From Endobugula sp047636495 (GTDB taxonomy: Bacteria > Pseudomonadota > Gammaproteobacteria > Pseudomonadales > Cellvibrionaceae): a DNA stretch of 64,000 nucleotides. This document shows, in pieces, positions 27,198 to 37,959 of the stretch. Where the stretch lies: the NCBI GenBank assembly GCA_047636495.1, contig JBLILH010000012.1:1-64000 (forward strand). The letters are read 5' to 3'. A program made the position numbers and the translations under genes. Within the stretch, counting starts at the first letter, position 1, and each line of letters begins with the position of its first letter. The notes under the pieces are model-generated. The model was given only the letters and a program-made list of their open reading frames with translations. It was not told the DNA's origin and did not search any database.

Positions 27198-29375
27198 ATG
27201 GTTGAAATAGAAAATATCGTAATATCTAACAAAGGCTTCCGAGGCGACACTAAGCTGTGTTTTCAAACACTGAGTGAGGCGATGCCTCAGTTAGCTTGGA
27301 CCGCTTCACCTGATGGCGAGTACTCGCATGTTAATCGGCGCATTGTTGACTTTTTTGGCATGTCCAATAACGTATGGCTGGGCGTCACTTGGCAATCCAT
27401 ACTTCACCCTGATGACGTTGTACGGGCCGAAGTGGCATGGAATTATGCTATAGGTAATGCGGAGCCGTACGAAATTGATTTTCGTTTAAAGAACAGAGAT
27501 GGCATTTACATTTGGCACTTTTGCCAAGCATTTCCAGTATTTGATGAAAAGGCACAAGTGACTGAATGGTTTGGAACCTATTTAGATATCACTGATCGCA
27601 AACAGGCGGAGCAAGAGCGATTAACCACTAATCAATTATTATACGAGTCGCAAAAACTTGCTAAGATAGGTGGCTGGGAATTGGATATACGTACGGGCCA
27701 TTTGTTTTGGACCCTCGAGAATTACTTCCTGCACGATACTACGCCTGATGAATTTAACCCTACCATAGACGCGGACATTAGCTATTATCTACCGGAGTCG
27801 CTCAAAATAATTACTGACGCGTTAGATGCAGCGATGAGTCAAGGTCAGTATTATGATCTGGAACTAGAAAAGTTAACCATTAAGGGGCGTAAAATTGATG
27901 TTCGCTTGACCTGCTCAGTGACGTTAGAAGAAGGTAAAGCGGTTAAATTAATTGGTATTGTCCAAGATATAACTGACCGAAAAGCTTCTCTGAGACAACT
28001 AGAGAACGCTAACAAAGCGCTAAAAGACGTTAACGCTGAGTTGAAGTACATAGCAAATTATGATGAACTTACTCGCTTGCCAAATCGTAGTTTATTGACC
28101 GGTCTAATACGCCAATCAGTTTCCCAGATAAAATGTAATGGACGCTCAATGGCTGTTGCTTTTTTGGATCTGGACGGTTTTAAAGCAATTAATGATACTT
28201 ACGGACATGATGTCGGCGATAAGCTGTTAGTTAATATTGCCACAAGAATGAAAGATGAATTACGTGAAATCGACACCTTAGCGCGTATTGGTGGAGATGA
28301 ATTTGTACTACTGTTGGACGATTTAGCTGCGCCAAAAGACTGTGAGGTATTATTGCAACGTTTGCTTAACGTTGTCGCCAAACCTGTAATGCTAGAAAAT
28401 AATCAAGTGCAGGTGTCGGCTAGCATTGGGGTAACTATTTACCCGCAAGATTTTGTCGATGCAGAACAATTACTGCGACATGCTGACCAAGCTATGTACC
28501 GAGCCAAACAGTCAGGCAAGAATTGCTTCTATTTATTTGATGTGGAGCAAGATACCGCGGTTCAAGTTCAGCATGGCGAGTGTGAAAATATCCAACAAGC
28601 TTTTGATCGCAATGAGTTCGTGCTGTTTTATCAGCCCAAAGTGAATATGCACACTGGCGAAGTGGTGGGTGCGGAAGCGCTTATTCGCTGGCAGCACCCA
28701 CAACGTGGATTAGTGCCCCCCTTAGATTTTTTACCTGTGATAGAAAATAACCCACTGAGTATTAATATTGGTGAATGGGTGATCTCTTCCGCGCTTGAGC
28801 AAATGGAAAATTGGCGGTTGGCTGGTTTAGAACTTCCTGTTAGTGTCAATATTAGTGCGCTCCAATTGCAGCAAGCAGATTTTTTACAAAGACTAAAAGA
28901 GATAATTGGTCAATTTCCTAATACACCACCCCATCATTTAGAGTTAGAAATTTTAGAGACGAGTGCGCTTGGCGATATTGATCAAGTGTCGAAGTTGATA
29001 GATTCTTGTAAGTCACTCGCTATTGATTTTGCTTTGGATGATTTTGGTACTGGCTATTCTTCCCTAACTTATCTTAAACGCTTGCCCGCTACGCTGCTTA
29101 AAATTGATCAAGTTTTCGTTAGGGATATGCTGAGCGATGCAGATGATTTAGCGATCATCGAGGGCATCATCGGTCTTGCTAATGCCTTTCAGCGGGACGT
29201 TATTGCTGAAGGTGTCGAATCCGTTGCGCATGGAGAAAAATTGTTGTCAATGGGCTGTAAATTAGCACAGGGTTATGGTATCGCACGTCCAATGCCACCG
29301 GAGGAAATCCCGAACTGGATGAAAAACTGGAAACCCGACTTAGCGTGGACGAATATGCATAAGGCTCCCAGTTAA
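27198..29375 (+). CDS. PAS-PAS-GGDEF-EAL cyclic-di-GMP protein
   Basis: The protein has 725 residues and no membrane segment. Two PAS/PAC sensor repeats come first (about 25-140 and 150-265, each ending in D-I-T-D-R-K). The GGDEF domain follows with an intact RIGGDEF (365-369) and an R-E-I-D inhibitory site five residues before it. The EAL domain follows with GAEALIRW (493-495 EAL), DDFGTGYSSL, KIDQVFV and IAEGVES, all intact. It may both make and degrade cyclic-di-GMP, with the PAS domains sensing a signal. ATG 27198 is preferred to GTG 27186. It is a single gene. Confidence 0.92.
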   Translation: MVEIENIVISNKGFRGDTKLCFQTLSEAMPQLAWTASPDGEYSHVNRRIVDFFGMSNNVWLGVTWQSILHPDDVVRAEVAWNYAIGNAEPYEIDFRLKNRDGIYIWHFCQAFPVFDEKAQVTEWFGTYLDITDRKQAEQERLTTNQLLYESQKLAKIGGWELDIRTGHLFWTLENYFLHDTTPDEFNPTIDADISYYLPESLKIITDALDAAMSQGQYYDLELEKLTIKGRKIDVRLTCSVTLEEGKAVKLIGIVQDITDRKASLRQLENANKALKDVNAELKYIANYDELTRLPNRSLLTGLIRQSVSQIKCNGRSMAVAFLDLDGFKAINDTYGHDVGDKLLVNIATRMKDELREIDTLARIGGDEFVLLLDDLAAPKDCEVLLQRLLNVVAKPVMLENNQVQVSASIGVTIYPQDFVDAEQLLRHADQAMYRAKQSGKNCFYLFDVEQDTAVQVQHGECENIQQAFDRNEFVLFYQPKVNMHTGEVVGAEALIRWQHPQRGLVPPLDFLPVIENNPLSINIGEWVISSALEQMENWRLAGLELPVSVNISALQLQQADFLQRLKEIIGQFPNTPPHHLELEILETSALGDIDQVSKLIDSCKSLAIDFALDDFGTGYSSLTYLKRLPATLLKIDQVFVRDMLSDADDLAIIEGIIGLANAFQRDVIAEGVESVAHGEKLLSMGCKLAQGYGIARPMPPEEIPNWMKNWKPDLAWTNMHKAPS

Positions 29376-29634
29376 CTTAAATTATTTTTAGTTTTGTTAC
29401 ATCGTTAGTAAATTATCTCGCTGTAGAAGGTGCTTTTAGTTTAGCCTGTTATGTGTGCACATAAGTATACATATCGAATGAGATTAATTGATAAGCGACG
29501 TGGAAACTTTCTTCAGAAGGTTCTGCTTTACAGCACCCGCCACTATATATGCCTATAATTTATTCGTATGCTGGTTATGCTATCGATGATGATTTAGTCG
29601 AAGCATCGGCAATATTATTGGGTGTTGCTGTCCA

Positions 29635-30331
29635 CTAAAAATGATAAGCAAGCGACAGGTTAACAACGGGGTAGATATTAACGTCATCTAAGCTGTTTTT
29701 TAGTTCTCGACTTTCCGTATCGAGCTGGGTATCAAGGGCACTTTGTATCGCTGGGTTGGTGCCTGTTGATGACAGGTTGATATTCGGATTGCTTATGCCA
29801 ATGACACCGATATCAATCGCAAAGCTGAGTGACTGATCTTGTCTCACAGCATTACCCCCAGCCAATGCCAACATAGGGTGCAACGGAGTCATAATCGACT
29901 TTTGCGTTAATGGTGCCAATATCTGATGCGAGAAAGCTGGAACTACCTACGGTAATGCTCCCACTGGTTTGTGTGGTTTTTGCTGAATAGTGGGTGCCGT
30001 TGTTAACCACGCCAATACTGGCACGAAAGCCGCTGGAGGCAAAAGGGTGCCAATCTAAAAGTAGGCTGAGAGTGTCTAACGCGATATCAAACTGATACGC
30101 TGTACTTGACTCGATATCGTTTTGGGTGAAATCATAAGTCGCATAGACACCACGAATATTAAAGTTATCAATTAGCTGATAAGTACCATTAACAGACAAG
30201 CCGGTTGTACCTGCTCCAGCACCCAATGCAAAATTTTTCGTTTTTTGATGGTTATTAGCCAACGATTGATGACTAAATAATAGGCTGCTGGACAGAGCGC
30301 AGATAAGAAGGGTGCAACGATAGTGTTTCAT
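29635..30331 (-). pseudogene. Outer-membrane beta-barrel protein, frameshifted at a G5 run
   Basis: A signal peptide (MKHYRCTLLICALSSSLLFSH, ending QSLAN) is followed by paired beta strands (ALGAGAGTTGLSVNGTY, FNIRGVYATYDF, LLDWHPFASSGFRASIGV). The frame breaks right after APYVGIGWG, at a run of five G (29855-29859, C on the + strand). The other frame continues NAVRQDQSLSFAIDIGV and ends with the classic C-terminal NLSLAYHF. A run of four G would give one protein of about 230 residues. It could be a decayed gene, a phase-variable one or a sequencing error. The function of this porin-like family is unknown. Confidence 0.75.
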
Positions 30332-30452
30332 GTGATTCCCTTGGGTGTATCCACTAGAAAAATACCTGTTAAGTAAACGATAAATTTATAATAGTATTCT
30401 TAGAGTGAAAAGCAATATAGCCAGCGCAGGCCCTACGTTTTCGATACCATCA

Positions 30453-31850
30453 TTAACTAATATGTCTAAGCAAGTTTTCTAAACTTGCCTTGGCATCACC
30501 AAATAACATTCTAGTGTTTTCTTTATAGAACAACGGGTTTTCAACACCCGCATAGCCTGCCGCCATACCCCGTTTTAGCACGATAGTTTTTTTACCTAAC
30601 CACGGTTTTAGTACGGGCATACCTGCAATGGGGCTGTCGGGAACTTCTTGGGCGGCAGGATTCACAATGTCGTTAGCACCGATGACGATAGAAACGTCTA
30701 CAGTAGGAAAGTCGGCATTGATTTCTTCCATTTCAAATACGATGTCGTAGGGGACTTTTGCCTCGGCTAACAACACATTCATGTGGCCTGGCATTCGACC
30801 TGCTACGGGATGAATGCCAAAGCGCACATTGATGCCTCTTTTTCGTAGTATTTTGGTGATGTCACTCACCATGTGTTGTGCCTGCGCAACGGCCATTCCG
30901 TAACCGGGGATAATGACCACTTCTTTCGCGGACATCAGCATACCGCCGACCTCTTCAACCGTCGTTGGTATTACGTCACCTTCTATTTCTGTTGCTGAGC
31001 CCGTGCTAGCTTTTGGCGCGGTACCAAAACCGCCAGCAATAACAGAGATAAAGTTACGATTCATCGCACGGCACATAATGTAAGACAGAATTGCTCCAGA
31101 GCTGCCCACTAATGCACCAATAACAATAAGAAGATCGTTAGATAACATAAAACCTAATGCCGCAGCTGCCCACCCCGAGTAACTGTTTAGCATTGACACC
31201 ACTACGGGCATATCGGCCCCACCAATCGCAGCGACCATATGTATACCAAATAATAAAGCGACAATAGTCATTAACGCTAATGGAATTAAACCACCGCCTA
31301 GTGCGGACTCGGTAACAAAATGAACCCCAAAACCAATAGCTAATATAAGCAAGCTAAGATTAAGCCAATGACGGGCAGGGAGCATGAGTGGCCTGCCACT
31401 CCATTTACCACTCAGCTTTAAGTAGGCTACTACCGAACCAGAAAAAGTCATCGCACCAATTAAGATACCTATATAGGTCTCTACATCGTGGATGGTTTTT
31501 TCTACACCTTGTAAGTTCATGTCGTGACTAAGAAAGTTGGCGAAGCCGACTAAGACCGCCGCTAAACCCACAAGGCTATGCAGTATAGCTACTAGTTCTG
31601 GCATTTGAGTCATTTGGACTTTTTTGGCAAGAAGCAAACCTACGCTACCGCCAATAGCTAATGCACCGATGAGTAGTGCATAATTTTCTGTGACTACACC
31701 AACAGCAGTTACTGTTAACGCTATAGCCATACCGATCATGCCAAATAAGTTTCCTTTTCTAGCAGTTTCTTGTTTACTTAATCCGCTAAGGGCGAGAATA
31801 AATAATATGATCGCACCAATATAAGCAATATTAACGAGGTTCTGAGACAT
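30453..31850 (-). CDS. pntB: NAD(P) transhydrogenase subunit beta
   Basis: The protein has 465 residues. Nine or so membrane helices occupy the first 260 residues. The NADP-binding domain III follows, with VVIIPGYGMAVAQAQH, RFGIHPVAGRMPGHMNVLLAEA, VIGANDIVNPAA and KRGMAAGYAGVENPLF. With PntA it couples proton entry to hydride transfer from NADH to NADP. Length and motifs are standard. It lies 54 bp after pntA in the same direction, so they form an operon. Confidence 0.97.
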   Translation of the reverse strand: MSQNLVNIAYIGAIILFILALSGLSKQETARKGNLFGMIGMAIALTVTAVGVVTENYALLIGALAIGGSVGLLLAKKVQMTQMPELVAILHSLVGLAAVLVGFANFLSHDMNLQGVEKTIHDVETYIGILIGAMTFSGSVVAYLKLSGKWSGRPLMLPARHWLNLSLLILAIGFGVHFVTESALGGGLIPLALMTIVALLFGIHMVAAIGGADMPVVVSMLNSYSGWAAAALGFMLSNDLLIVIGALVGSSGAILSYIMCRAMNRNFISVIAGGFGTAPKASTGSATEIEGDVIPTTVEEVGGMLMSAKEVVIIPGYGMAVAQAQHMVSDITKILRKRGINVRFGIHPVAGRMPGHMNVLLAEAKVPYDIVFEMEEINADFPTVDVSIVIGANDIVNPAAQEVPDSPIAGMPVLKPWLGKKTIVLKRGMAAGYAGVENPLFYKENTRMLFGDAKASLENLLRHIS

Positions 31851-31904
31851 AGTGTTTCTCTTTAATGATTTTCTGTAAGCATCGTTTTTAAATCGTTTTT
31901 CTAT

Positions 31905-33440
31905 TCATCGTCTAAACATATCTAACATACGCTGGGTTACCGCAAAGCCACCGACTATATTGATACTAGCGATTAACGCGGTGATGGCTGACAGCCACAT
32001 CACCCAAGGAGAGGGCGACGAAATCTGCAAGAGTGCGCCAATAATAATAATGCTACTAATGGCATTGGTGACACTCATTAGCGGTGTATGTAAGGACGGT
32101 GATACATTCCAAATAACCGTATAGCCAACAAAACAGGATAAAACAAATACAGTAAAATGGGCTGTGAAGCTAGCGGGTGCGACTGAGCCTAACCACGTTA
32201 GTAATATTGCCCCAACTATAAAGGGTAACCACGGCTTAATTTTTGATGATGTGTTTGCTTCTTCAAGTGCTATTTCCACAACGGGCTTGGGTGTGATTTT
32301 TGGGGCTGCGGATAGCTTTGGTGCAGGCGGTGGAAAAGTGATTTCGCCACCTTTTGTCACAGTGGCACCACGGATAGCCTCATCTTCAAAATCGAGGACA
32401 AAAATACCGTCTTTATTAGGTGTCATATCGGTTAATAAATGCCGTAAATTAGTGGCATAAAGTTGGCTGGATTGTGTGGGTAAACGGCTAGGTAAGTCGG
32501 TGTAGCCAATAATAGAAACACCATGCTTAACAACCACTTTATCTGTTTCTGAGAGCTTACAGTTGCCCCCCATGGCAGCGGCAAGATCGACAATAACGCT
32601 GCCTTCTCGCATAGATTTTACCATGTCTTCAGTGATAAGCTCTGGGGCAGGTTGTCCGGGGATAAGTGCGGTGGTGACAATAATATCCACTTCTTTCGCT
32701 TGTTCTGCGAAGAGTGCCATTTCGGCATCAATAAATTCTTTGCTCATGGTTTTGGCGTAACCGCCTGCGCCACTGCCGTCTTCTTCAAATTCCAACATCA
32801 GGAATTCGCCATTCATGCTCTCCACTTGTTCTTTTGCTTCAGGTCGCGTATCGAAGGCGCGTACGATAGCGCCCATGCTTTGCGCAGTGCCGATGGCAGC
32901 AAGGCCTGCGACACCCGCGCCAATAACCAGTACTTTAGCCGGGGGGACTTTACCTGCGGCGGTGATTTGTCCCGTAAAAAATCGACCAAAATGTTGAGCG
33001 GCTTCAATAATTGCACGATAGCCCGCAATATTGGCCATTGAACTAAGTGCATCCATTTTTTGCGCGCGTGAGATACGGGGAATACTTTCCATAGCCAATG
33101 CCGACACTTTTTTATCAGCGAGTATTTTAAGCAGTTTTGGATTTTGTGCAGGTGCTAGAAAAGAAACGAATAGTTGGCCCTCACGTAAGAGGGCGAGTTC
33201 CTCTTCAGTAGGTTCACGAACTTTAAGAATAATATCGGCTTTAGCGTAAAGTGTTTCTATATTATCAATAATAGTAACGTTTGCACTTCTATAGTCGTTA
33301 TCGCGAAACTTGGCCGCTTCACCGGCACCACTTTCTATGGCTACATCGTAGCCCAGTTTTTGTAATTGTTGCGCTGCCTCTGGTGTGGTAGCGACACGCT
33401 TTTCACCTTTGAAACGTTCTTTAGGTATGCCAATTAACAT
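31905..33440 (-). CDS. pntA: NAD(P) transhydrogenase subunit alpha
   Basis: The protein has 511 residues as a single fused alpha subunit, as in E. coli. It starts MLIGIPKERFKGEKRVATTP. The NAD-binding Rossmann motif is VIGAGVAGLAAIGTAQ with FDTRPEAKEQVESMNGEFL. Four membrane helices lie at the C-terminus (about 400-511). ATG 33440 has AAAGGA 7 bases upstream; the longer frame to 33485 lacks support. It is followed by pntB. Confidence 0.97.
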   Translation of the reverse strand: MLIGIPKERFKGEKRVATTPEAAQQLQKLGYDVAIESGAGEAAKFRDNDYRSANVTIIDNIETLYAKADIILKVREPTEEELALLREGQLFVSFLAPAQNPKLLKILADKKVSALAMESIPRISRAQKMDALSSMANIAGYRAIIEAAQHFGRFFTGQITAAGKVPPAKVLVIGAGVAGLAAIGTAQSMGAIVRAFDTRPEAKEQVESMNGEFLMLEFEEDGSGAGGYAKTMSKEFIDAEMALFAEQAKEVDIIVTTALIPGQPAPELITEDMVKSMREGSVIVDLAAAMGGNCKLSETDKVVVKHGVSIIGYTDLPSRLPTQSSQLYATNLRHLLTDMTPNKDGIFVLDFEDEAIRGATVTKGGEITFPPPAPKLSAAPKITPKPVVEIALEEANTSSKIKPWLPFIVGAILLTWLGSVAPASFTAHFTVFVLSCFVGYTVIWNVSPSLHTPLMSVTNAISSIIIIGALLQISSPSPWVMWLSAITALIASINIVGGFAVTQRMLDMFRR

Positions 33441-33707
33441 GAAATATCCTTTAACAATGATTGCCCGAGTAGGGTGATTTAGCAAAACAGTATTTACTGT
33501 ACGATATCTACCTGCTGAGTTTTACTACCGTTATAACCAAGTGGTTTGGTGAACACTATTCTAAAAGATCGCCTTTTAGATTAAAGTTAACCTATGGATA
33601 GTATTATGTGGCGTTACATTAACGATTGCAATTAAGCAGACCTATTGAATAGATTGTTTTTATTGATAATAGGGGTTGGTCATAATAATTTCTTGAGCGA
33701 GATGTAG

Positions 33708-34424
33708 ATGGGTATAAAAGCATGCCAGTTAGTAGCCCACCGCGGTTATCAAAAATATTTCCCTGAAAATACTATGCTCGCTATCAATGAAGCGATTAAT
33801 CATGGTGCGGTTAATATAGAGATTGACATTCAATTGAACGATGATGGTGAAGTTATTTTATTTCACGATGTTGATATGTATAGAGCAACGGGGCGCAAAG
33901 GCAATATCCATACTGTATCGTCAAGTCAATTGAGAAAATACTTTTTAAGTGAGCCTAGTCGCTTAGGCAATCAGTTTTCGGAAAACCCCATCACATTTTT
34001 ACGGGAGTTATTGCCACTAATAAAAAAATCGCCCCAGGTTAACTTCTTTATTGAGGTAAAACAGGAAAGTGTTGAACGTTATGGTGTTGAGTATTGTATT
34101 AAACGTCTCACAGCACTTATAAACATTCAATTACCAAACGTTATTATTATTAGTTTTTCTGGTGATATAGCGTATGCCGCACATCAATTAAATTTTTTGT
34201 GTGGTTTAGTTATTCGTGACTGGGCGCCTCGGGAAAAGCTTGCGAACACATATTGTGCGGATTATCTTTTCATAAACGAGCAATGTCTTCCCCCCAACAG
34301 CGATGTGAGTGCGAGTGTTCCGGTCATTCTGTACGAGATTACCGATACGCTATTGGCGCTAGAATACCTGAGACATGGAGCTTATGCGATAGAAACATTT
34401 GATATCGCTAAGCTCTTAAAATAA
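33708..34424 (+). CDS. Glycerophosphodiester phosphodiesterase
   Basis: The protein has 238 residues with no signal peptide, so it is a cytosolic UgpQ-like form. The active-site motifs are LVAHRGYQKYFPENT (catalytic His and metal Glu), IEIDIQLNDDGEVILFHD (metal Glu/Asp and second His) and FFIEVKQE. These enzymes split glycerophosphodiesters into glycerol-3-phosphate and an alcohol. The C-terminal YAIETFDI replaces the usual G-x-x-T-D-x-P segment, so substrate range may differ. It is a single gene, divergent from pntA. Confidence 0.85.
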   Translation: MGIKACQLVAHRGYQKYFPENTMLAINEAINHGAVNIEIDIQLNDDGEVILFHDVDMYRATGRKGNIHTVSSSQLRKYFLSEPSRLGNQFSENPITFLRELLPLIKKSPQVNFFIEVKQESVERYGVEYCIKRLTALINIQLPNVIIISFSGDIAYAAHQLNFLCGLVIRDWAPREKLANTYCADYLFINEQCLPPNSDVSASVPVILYEITDTLLALEYLRHGAYAIETFDIAKLLK

Positions 34425-34701
34425 TGGAGGTGCTGCTGACCGGTTAACTATTTTTTGTCATGCTAAGTTTGACCCGATAGCCAGTCACTCACTGAATCAC
34501 TGGATTTCGGATTAGCAAAAAATTCTGCATAAAATGACAAAGTTAAACAATAATGTTCATATCTATCGTGCCGTCAGTTGCTTGGCTTCTTTCTCAGCTG
34601 GCTTTCTCAGTTGGCTTTTCACAGACACCGACATTCTTCGGAGCGGCAGTGTCATGCGCTATAGAAACTACAACATCGAATGAGTCTGAGCACCTTTACC
34701 C

Positions 34702-35892
34702 TTATCGAGCTAAGCCGCTAATATTTTTTTGGAATTGTGGCCGCTGATGATATTCACAATCACCAATGTGGATATTGCCTTCTGGGGTGGGCTCAGGCAT
34801 TGCTTGGCTATTGCCCTGAGAGAAATTTTTGTCATGAGATAAATGACTGTATTTTATATAGCGCCACATATAGTCGCGTAAAAACCACTGGTCAACATTA
34901 GGTGTAGTGACCGAGTGAGTAGGATAATTACTAAGCAGTTCTTGCATGTTAGACAATACCCTAGCAATACCTCCCCACATGCCCGCGAGTATAAGGTCGG
35001 TGTGCATCCACCAATCACGCAGAATATGAAAATGTTTTACAGAATCTATCCATTGCTGAACCGCTTTATACTCTCTGACACTAAATACAGCATCAGCGTC
35101 CCTCACTAAAAAATATCCAACAGACACATCCTTCGTTACGTTAAAGCGTCAGCAAAGTTTGTGTTGTTGAGGATGTCCCTTAGGTTGTAATAATACTTTT
35201 CCCCCTAACTGCTTAATCAGTTCAATAAATCCTTGGCTTACGCTATTGTCAACATGACACCATAATTCCCAGCCACGGTAGAGATCTGGAGCAAGAAGTA
35301 GATTACGTAATGAACCAAAAATATAACGTTTTTCATTACCCCATAAGCTAAACGAGATAACCTTTTTTTTATCTACTGTTAGTTCGCTAGTAATGTGCTT
35401 TGATGGCTGCCATTTATTATCAAGTATGCCGTACTTTCTATCTTTTAGAATTAATGAATTATTACCAGCTGTTGCTGCTTTTTTATCTTCACCTATATGC
35501 TGATAACTTGAAGCAAGTGAATCCCAACCGGTAAAGTCTTCAGAATGTTTTTTTAAATATTGCCTAATATAAGTTATAGACACCCTGTAGGGCTTGTTTT
35601 TAGAAAAACTGATGCCCAGATTGAGTAGTAGAGTGTCATCTTCCGGGTAAAGTTCGTGTGCGTTTTGTAATATATGGCTAGCGCCAGCATAATATTTAAT
35701 AAGAAAAAGATAATAGCTTAGCTGTTCTAGTTAGCCTTTGGGTTTCTTGTTTTTTGACTTGTTAATAGAAGTAACGATAGTGTCTATTGCCTTATGAGGA
35801 TGGCCATTAAGAAATAGTTTATGAACGTTGCCATCCCAATTTTTTGGGATGGCTTGTCGGTGTTGCGCTGACTTATCTTTTATGCAGCTCCT
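34702..35892 (-). pseudogene. TPR / glycosyltransferase-like protein, broken by two in-frame stops
   Basis: One reverse-strand frame is readable from about 35892 to 34702, with TAA near 35733-35731 and TGA at 35151-35149. The N-terminal part (SAQHRQAIPKNWDGNVHKLF, HPHKAIDTIVTSIN) and the middle (LYPEDDTLLLNLGISFSKN, DSLASSYQHIGEDKKA) are TPR-like. The C-terminal part (KKVISFSLWGNEKRY, LLAPDLYRGWELWCHVD, YFLVRDADAVFSVREY, DWWMHTDLILAGMWGG) resembles a glycosyltransferase-like domain with a D-x-D. TGA sits where the flanking KLC-RFNV suggests Trp (TGG). It has no N-terminal start and is probably inactive. Confidence 0.65.
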
Positions 35893-35913
35893 TTACCACG
35901 GAATAACTAGCAT

Positions 35914-36849
35914 TTAATCAATTACACGTCTTGAATTATCTCTAAAGCGCTGTTTTCGTAGTTCTTTTTTTGCTTCTTTGGCTTGTTTTTCTTTGTTGAG
36001 TTCACGGATCTCTTTTTCTATCATTTCGGGTCGCTCTAAGGTGACTGGCCCGATCATGCCTTGACGAAGCTCATGTAATAGGATCTCACAGGTTTTATGT
36101 ATATTAATTCGCCCGCCAACCTGCCTAGCACCTCGTTTTGCTCCCATTTTTTCTAAAAATACAATCGCTTCAGTCGGTATATTGTCGAATTGATACCGTT
36201 CTTTCAGCAAATGAGAATAGTACGCTATGAGGTATTCTGCAGCGTAGTAGCCGACATCATCGTATTCCATCGCAGTATCTTTAATTGCACCAGATGCGGC
36301 TAGTCGATATCCACTATGCGGGTTTTCAATTTTAGGCCATAGTATGCCTGGCGTATCGTGTAGTATGATACTGTGTTCCAAGTTAATTTTTTGTTGCCGT
36401 TTTGTTACTGCTGGTTCATTGCCTGTTTTAGCAATGATCTTACCGGCTAGCGTATTAATAATAGTCGATTTCCCCACATTGGGTATGCCAACAATTATGG
36501 CATTAATAGCTTTAAAACTCGCGTCTTTTGCTACAGCAATTTCTCGGCATAGATCTAATATTTTACGAGTCTTTGCGGGCATGTTTTGCTGACATTTTAT
36601 GGTCGTTATATTGTCATCCGACTCATAATACTGTTGCCATAGCAGTGTGACTTCAGGATCAGCTAAGTCACACTTGTTAAATACGATTATTGTTGGTTTA
36701 CCATGGCGTAAATTCGAAATAATTGGGTTTTGACTACTATACGGTAGTCGCGCATCTACCACTTCGATCAGAATATCCATATTTCCCAGTACGCTGACAA
36801 TCTCTTTTCTGGCCTTGTGCATGTGACCTGGATACCAATTAATGCTCAT
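35914..36849 (-). CDS. ylqF: Ribosome biogenesis GTPase YlqF/RbgA family
   Basis: The protein has 311 residues with a circularly permuted GTPase order: FNKCD (G4, about 58) comes before GIPNVGKST (G1, about 122) and DTPG (G3, about 164). It opens INWYPGHMHKARKEI, the YlqF signature, and ends in a basic coiled tail. In Bacillus the protein matures the 50S subunit; the gammaproteobacterial form is less studied. It is a single gene with its ATG at 36849. Confidence 0.9.
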   Translation of the reverse strand: MSINWYPGHMHKARKEIVSVLGNMDILIEVVDARLPYSSQNPIISNLRHGKPTIIVFNKCDLADPEVTLLWQQYYESDDNITTIKCQQNMPAKTRKILDLCREIAVAKDASFKAINAIIVGIPNVGKSTIINTLAGKIIAKTGNEPAVTKRQQKINLEHSIILHDTPGILWPKIENPHSGYRLAASGAIKDTAMEYDDVGYYAAEYLIAYYSHLLKERYQFDNIPTEAIVFLEKMGAKRGARQVGGRINIHKTCEILLHELRQGMIGPVTLERPEMIEKEIRELNKEKQAKEAKKELRKQRFRDNSRRVID

Positions 36850-36999
36850 AAAATATAATCTACTTGAGGAAGGTGATAAAAGTTGCCTTAGAATGAGGCG
36901 CTATATTGTCGTTAAGCTAACCGTTAGTGCCATTTTAGAGTGTGGTCAACATAAAGAAAAGCTGATGATACAGTTGTTTACGGCATATTATAGATGTTA

Positions 37000-37505
37000 T
37001 TCACACAATTTATGATATTACGAGTGTAGTCTCGAGATTCGCAAGATTGTTCAATGATGTAAAGAGTAGATCTGGAGGCTTATAATCAATCTCATGTAAG
37101 TTCTGGTCATTAATGATGGTTCCACGTAGCTTGCCATATCTTTGGTCACGATGCGTGATACATAGCAGGAAATGAGTATTTTCTAGCATAGAAAGTACTC
37201 GAGAATTTCTGTGTGATTACAGGTTTATTGCTCAAATTTTTTGAACGTATTTCTGTCATTTCCAGCTAACTTAATTTTGGTATGAAGTGCCAAGTTAAAT
37301 CCTAGCGTTTCCGATTGAGTAAGGCAATACGTTGTGTACTATACCCGTCTCCCTCTAGCCTCTGTATTCTCTCCCAACAGCGCGTTCGTGGTAGATTATC
37401 TTGCTCGGCCATATCGGACGTCGAAAAATTGGCGTCAGTTTGTAGTGATTTTAAAATGGCTAGGTCAGTTTTATTTAGTGTGTTTGTTGTGCCTGATCCT
37501 TCCAT
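37000..37505 (-). pseudogene. Lrp/AsnC-family regulator, broken
   Basis: The N-terminal part (37505-37302) is a good Lrp helix-turn-helix: LNKTDLAILKSLQTDANFSTSDMAEQ in segments, then CWERIQRLEGDGY and IALLNRK. It ends at TAG. The next frame continues LGFNLALHTKIKLAGN, KKFEQ-stop, then TEILEYFL and RIVTKDMASYVE, the ligand-binding RAM domain, with further stops. It is divergent from a dioxygenase remnant it probably once controlled. Confidence 0.7.
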
Positions 37506-37554
37506 CTAGTCAGTAAAAAAGTATAGTGCAATAGTTTTTATATGGCGTCTGGAT

Positions 37555-37898
37555 GTGGATAACATATCTAATTTAAGCTGGTTTTCTGAGTACACACTCG
37601 GTGATAAAGATGGCGTGATAAAGACTCATCAGATTCGTGCAACATGTAATGAAGATGATATGGGTAGCCCTGCATCGGAGGGTATTCATAACGATGGTTT
37701 TATTATGTGGGTAGCTGTTGCCTACAACGTCAAGATATTAATGGGGGATACCTTATGTTTGCTGTTGTCGTCGGATAAAGTGTACATATTGATACGGTGT
37801 TAGAGGAATACCAATTTATTATTTTTAATGATCAACGTCATTACCATTATTCATCTGAACAGAATGTAAAAAAAGGAATAATGATGTCGTTGCCTTAA
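37555..37898 (+). pseudogene. 2OG-Fe dioxygenase-family remnant (amino-acid hydroxylase-like)
   Basis: The open part reads KTHQIRATCNEDDMGSPASE followed by GIHNDGF, matching the H-Q-x-R ... P-E-G-x-H-x-D-G core of the 2OG-Fe dioxygenase family that includes amino-acid hydroxylases (iron ligands H and D). After a frameshift near 37790 the next frame reads LEEYQFIIFNDQRHYHYSSE to a stop at 37898. The N-terminus is missing. It is non-functional. Confidence 0.6.
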
Positions 37899-37959
37899 CT
37901 GCCTAAAGTGGCCAACACGATAGAAAATATTCGACAATAATTTTCACACTAACGTCATT

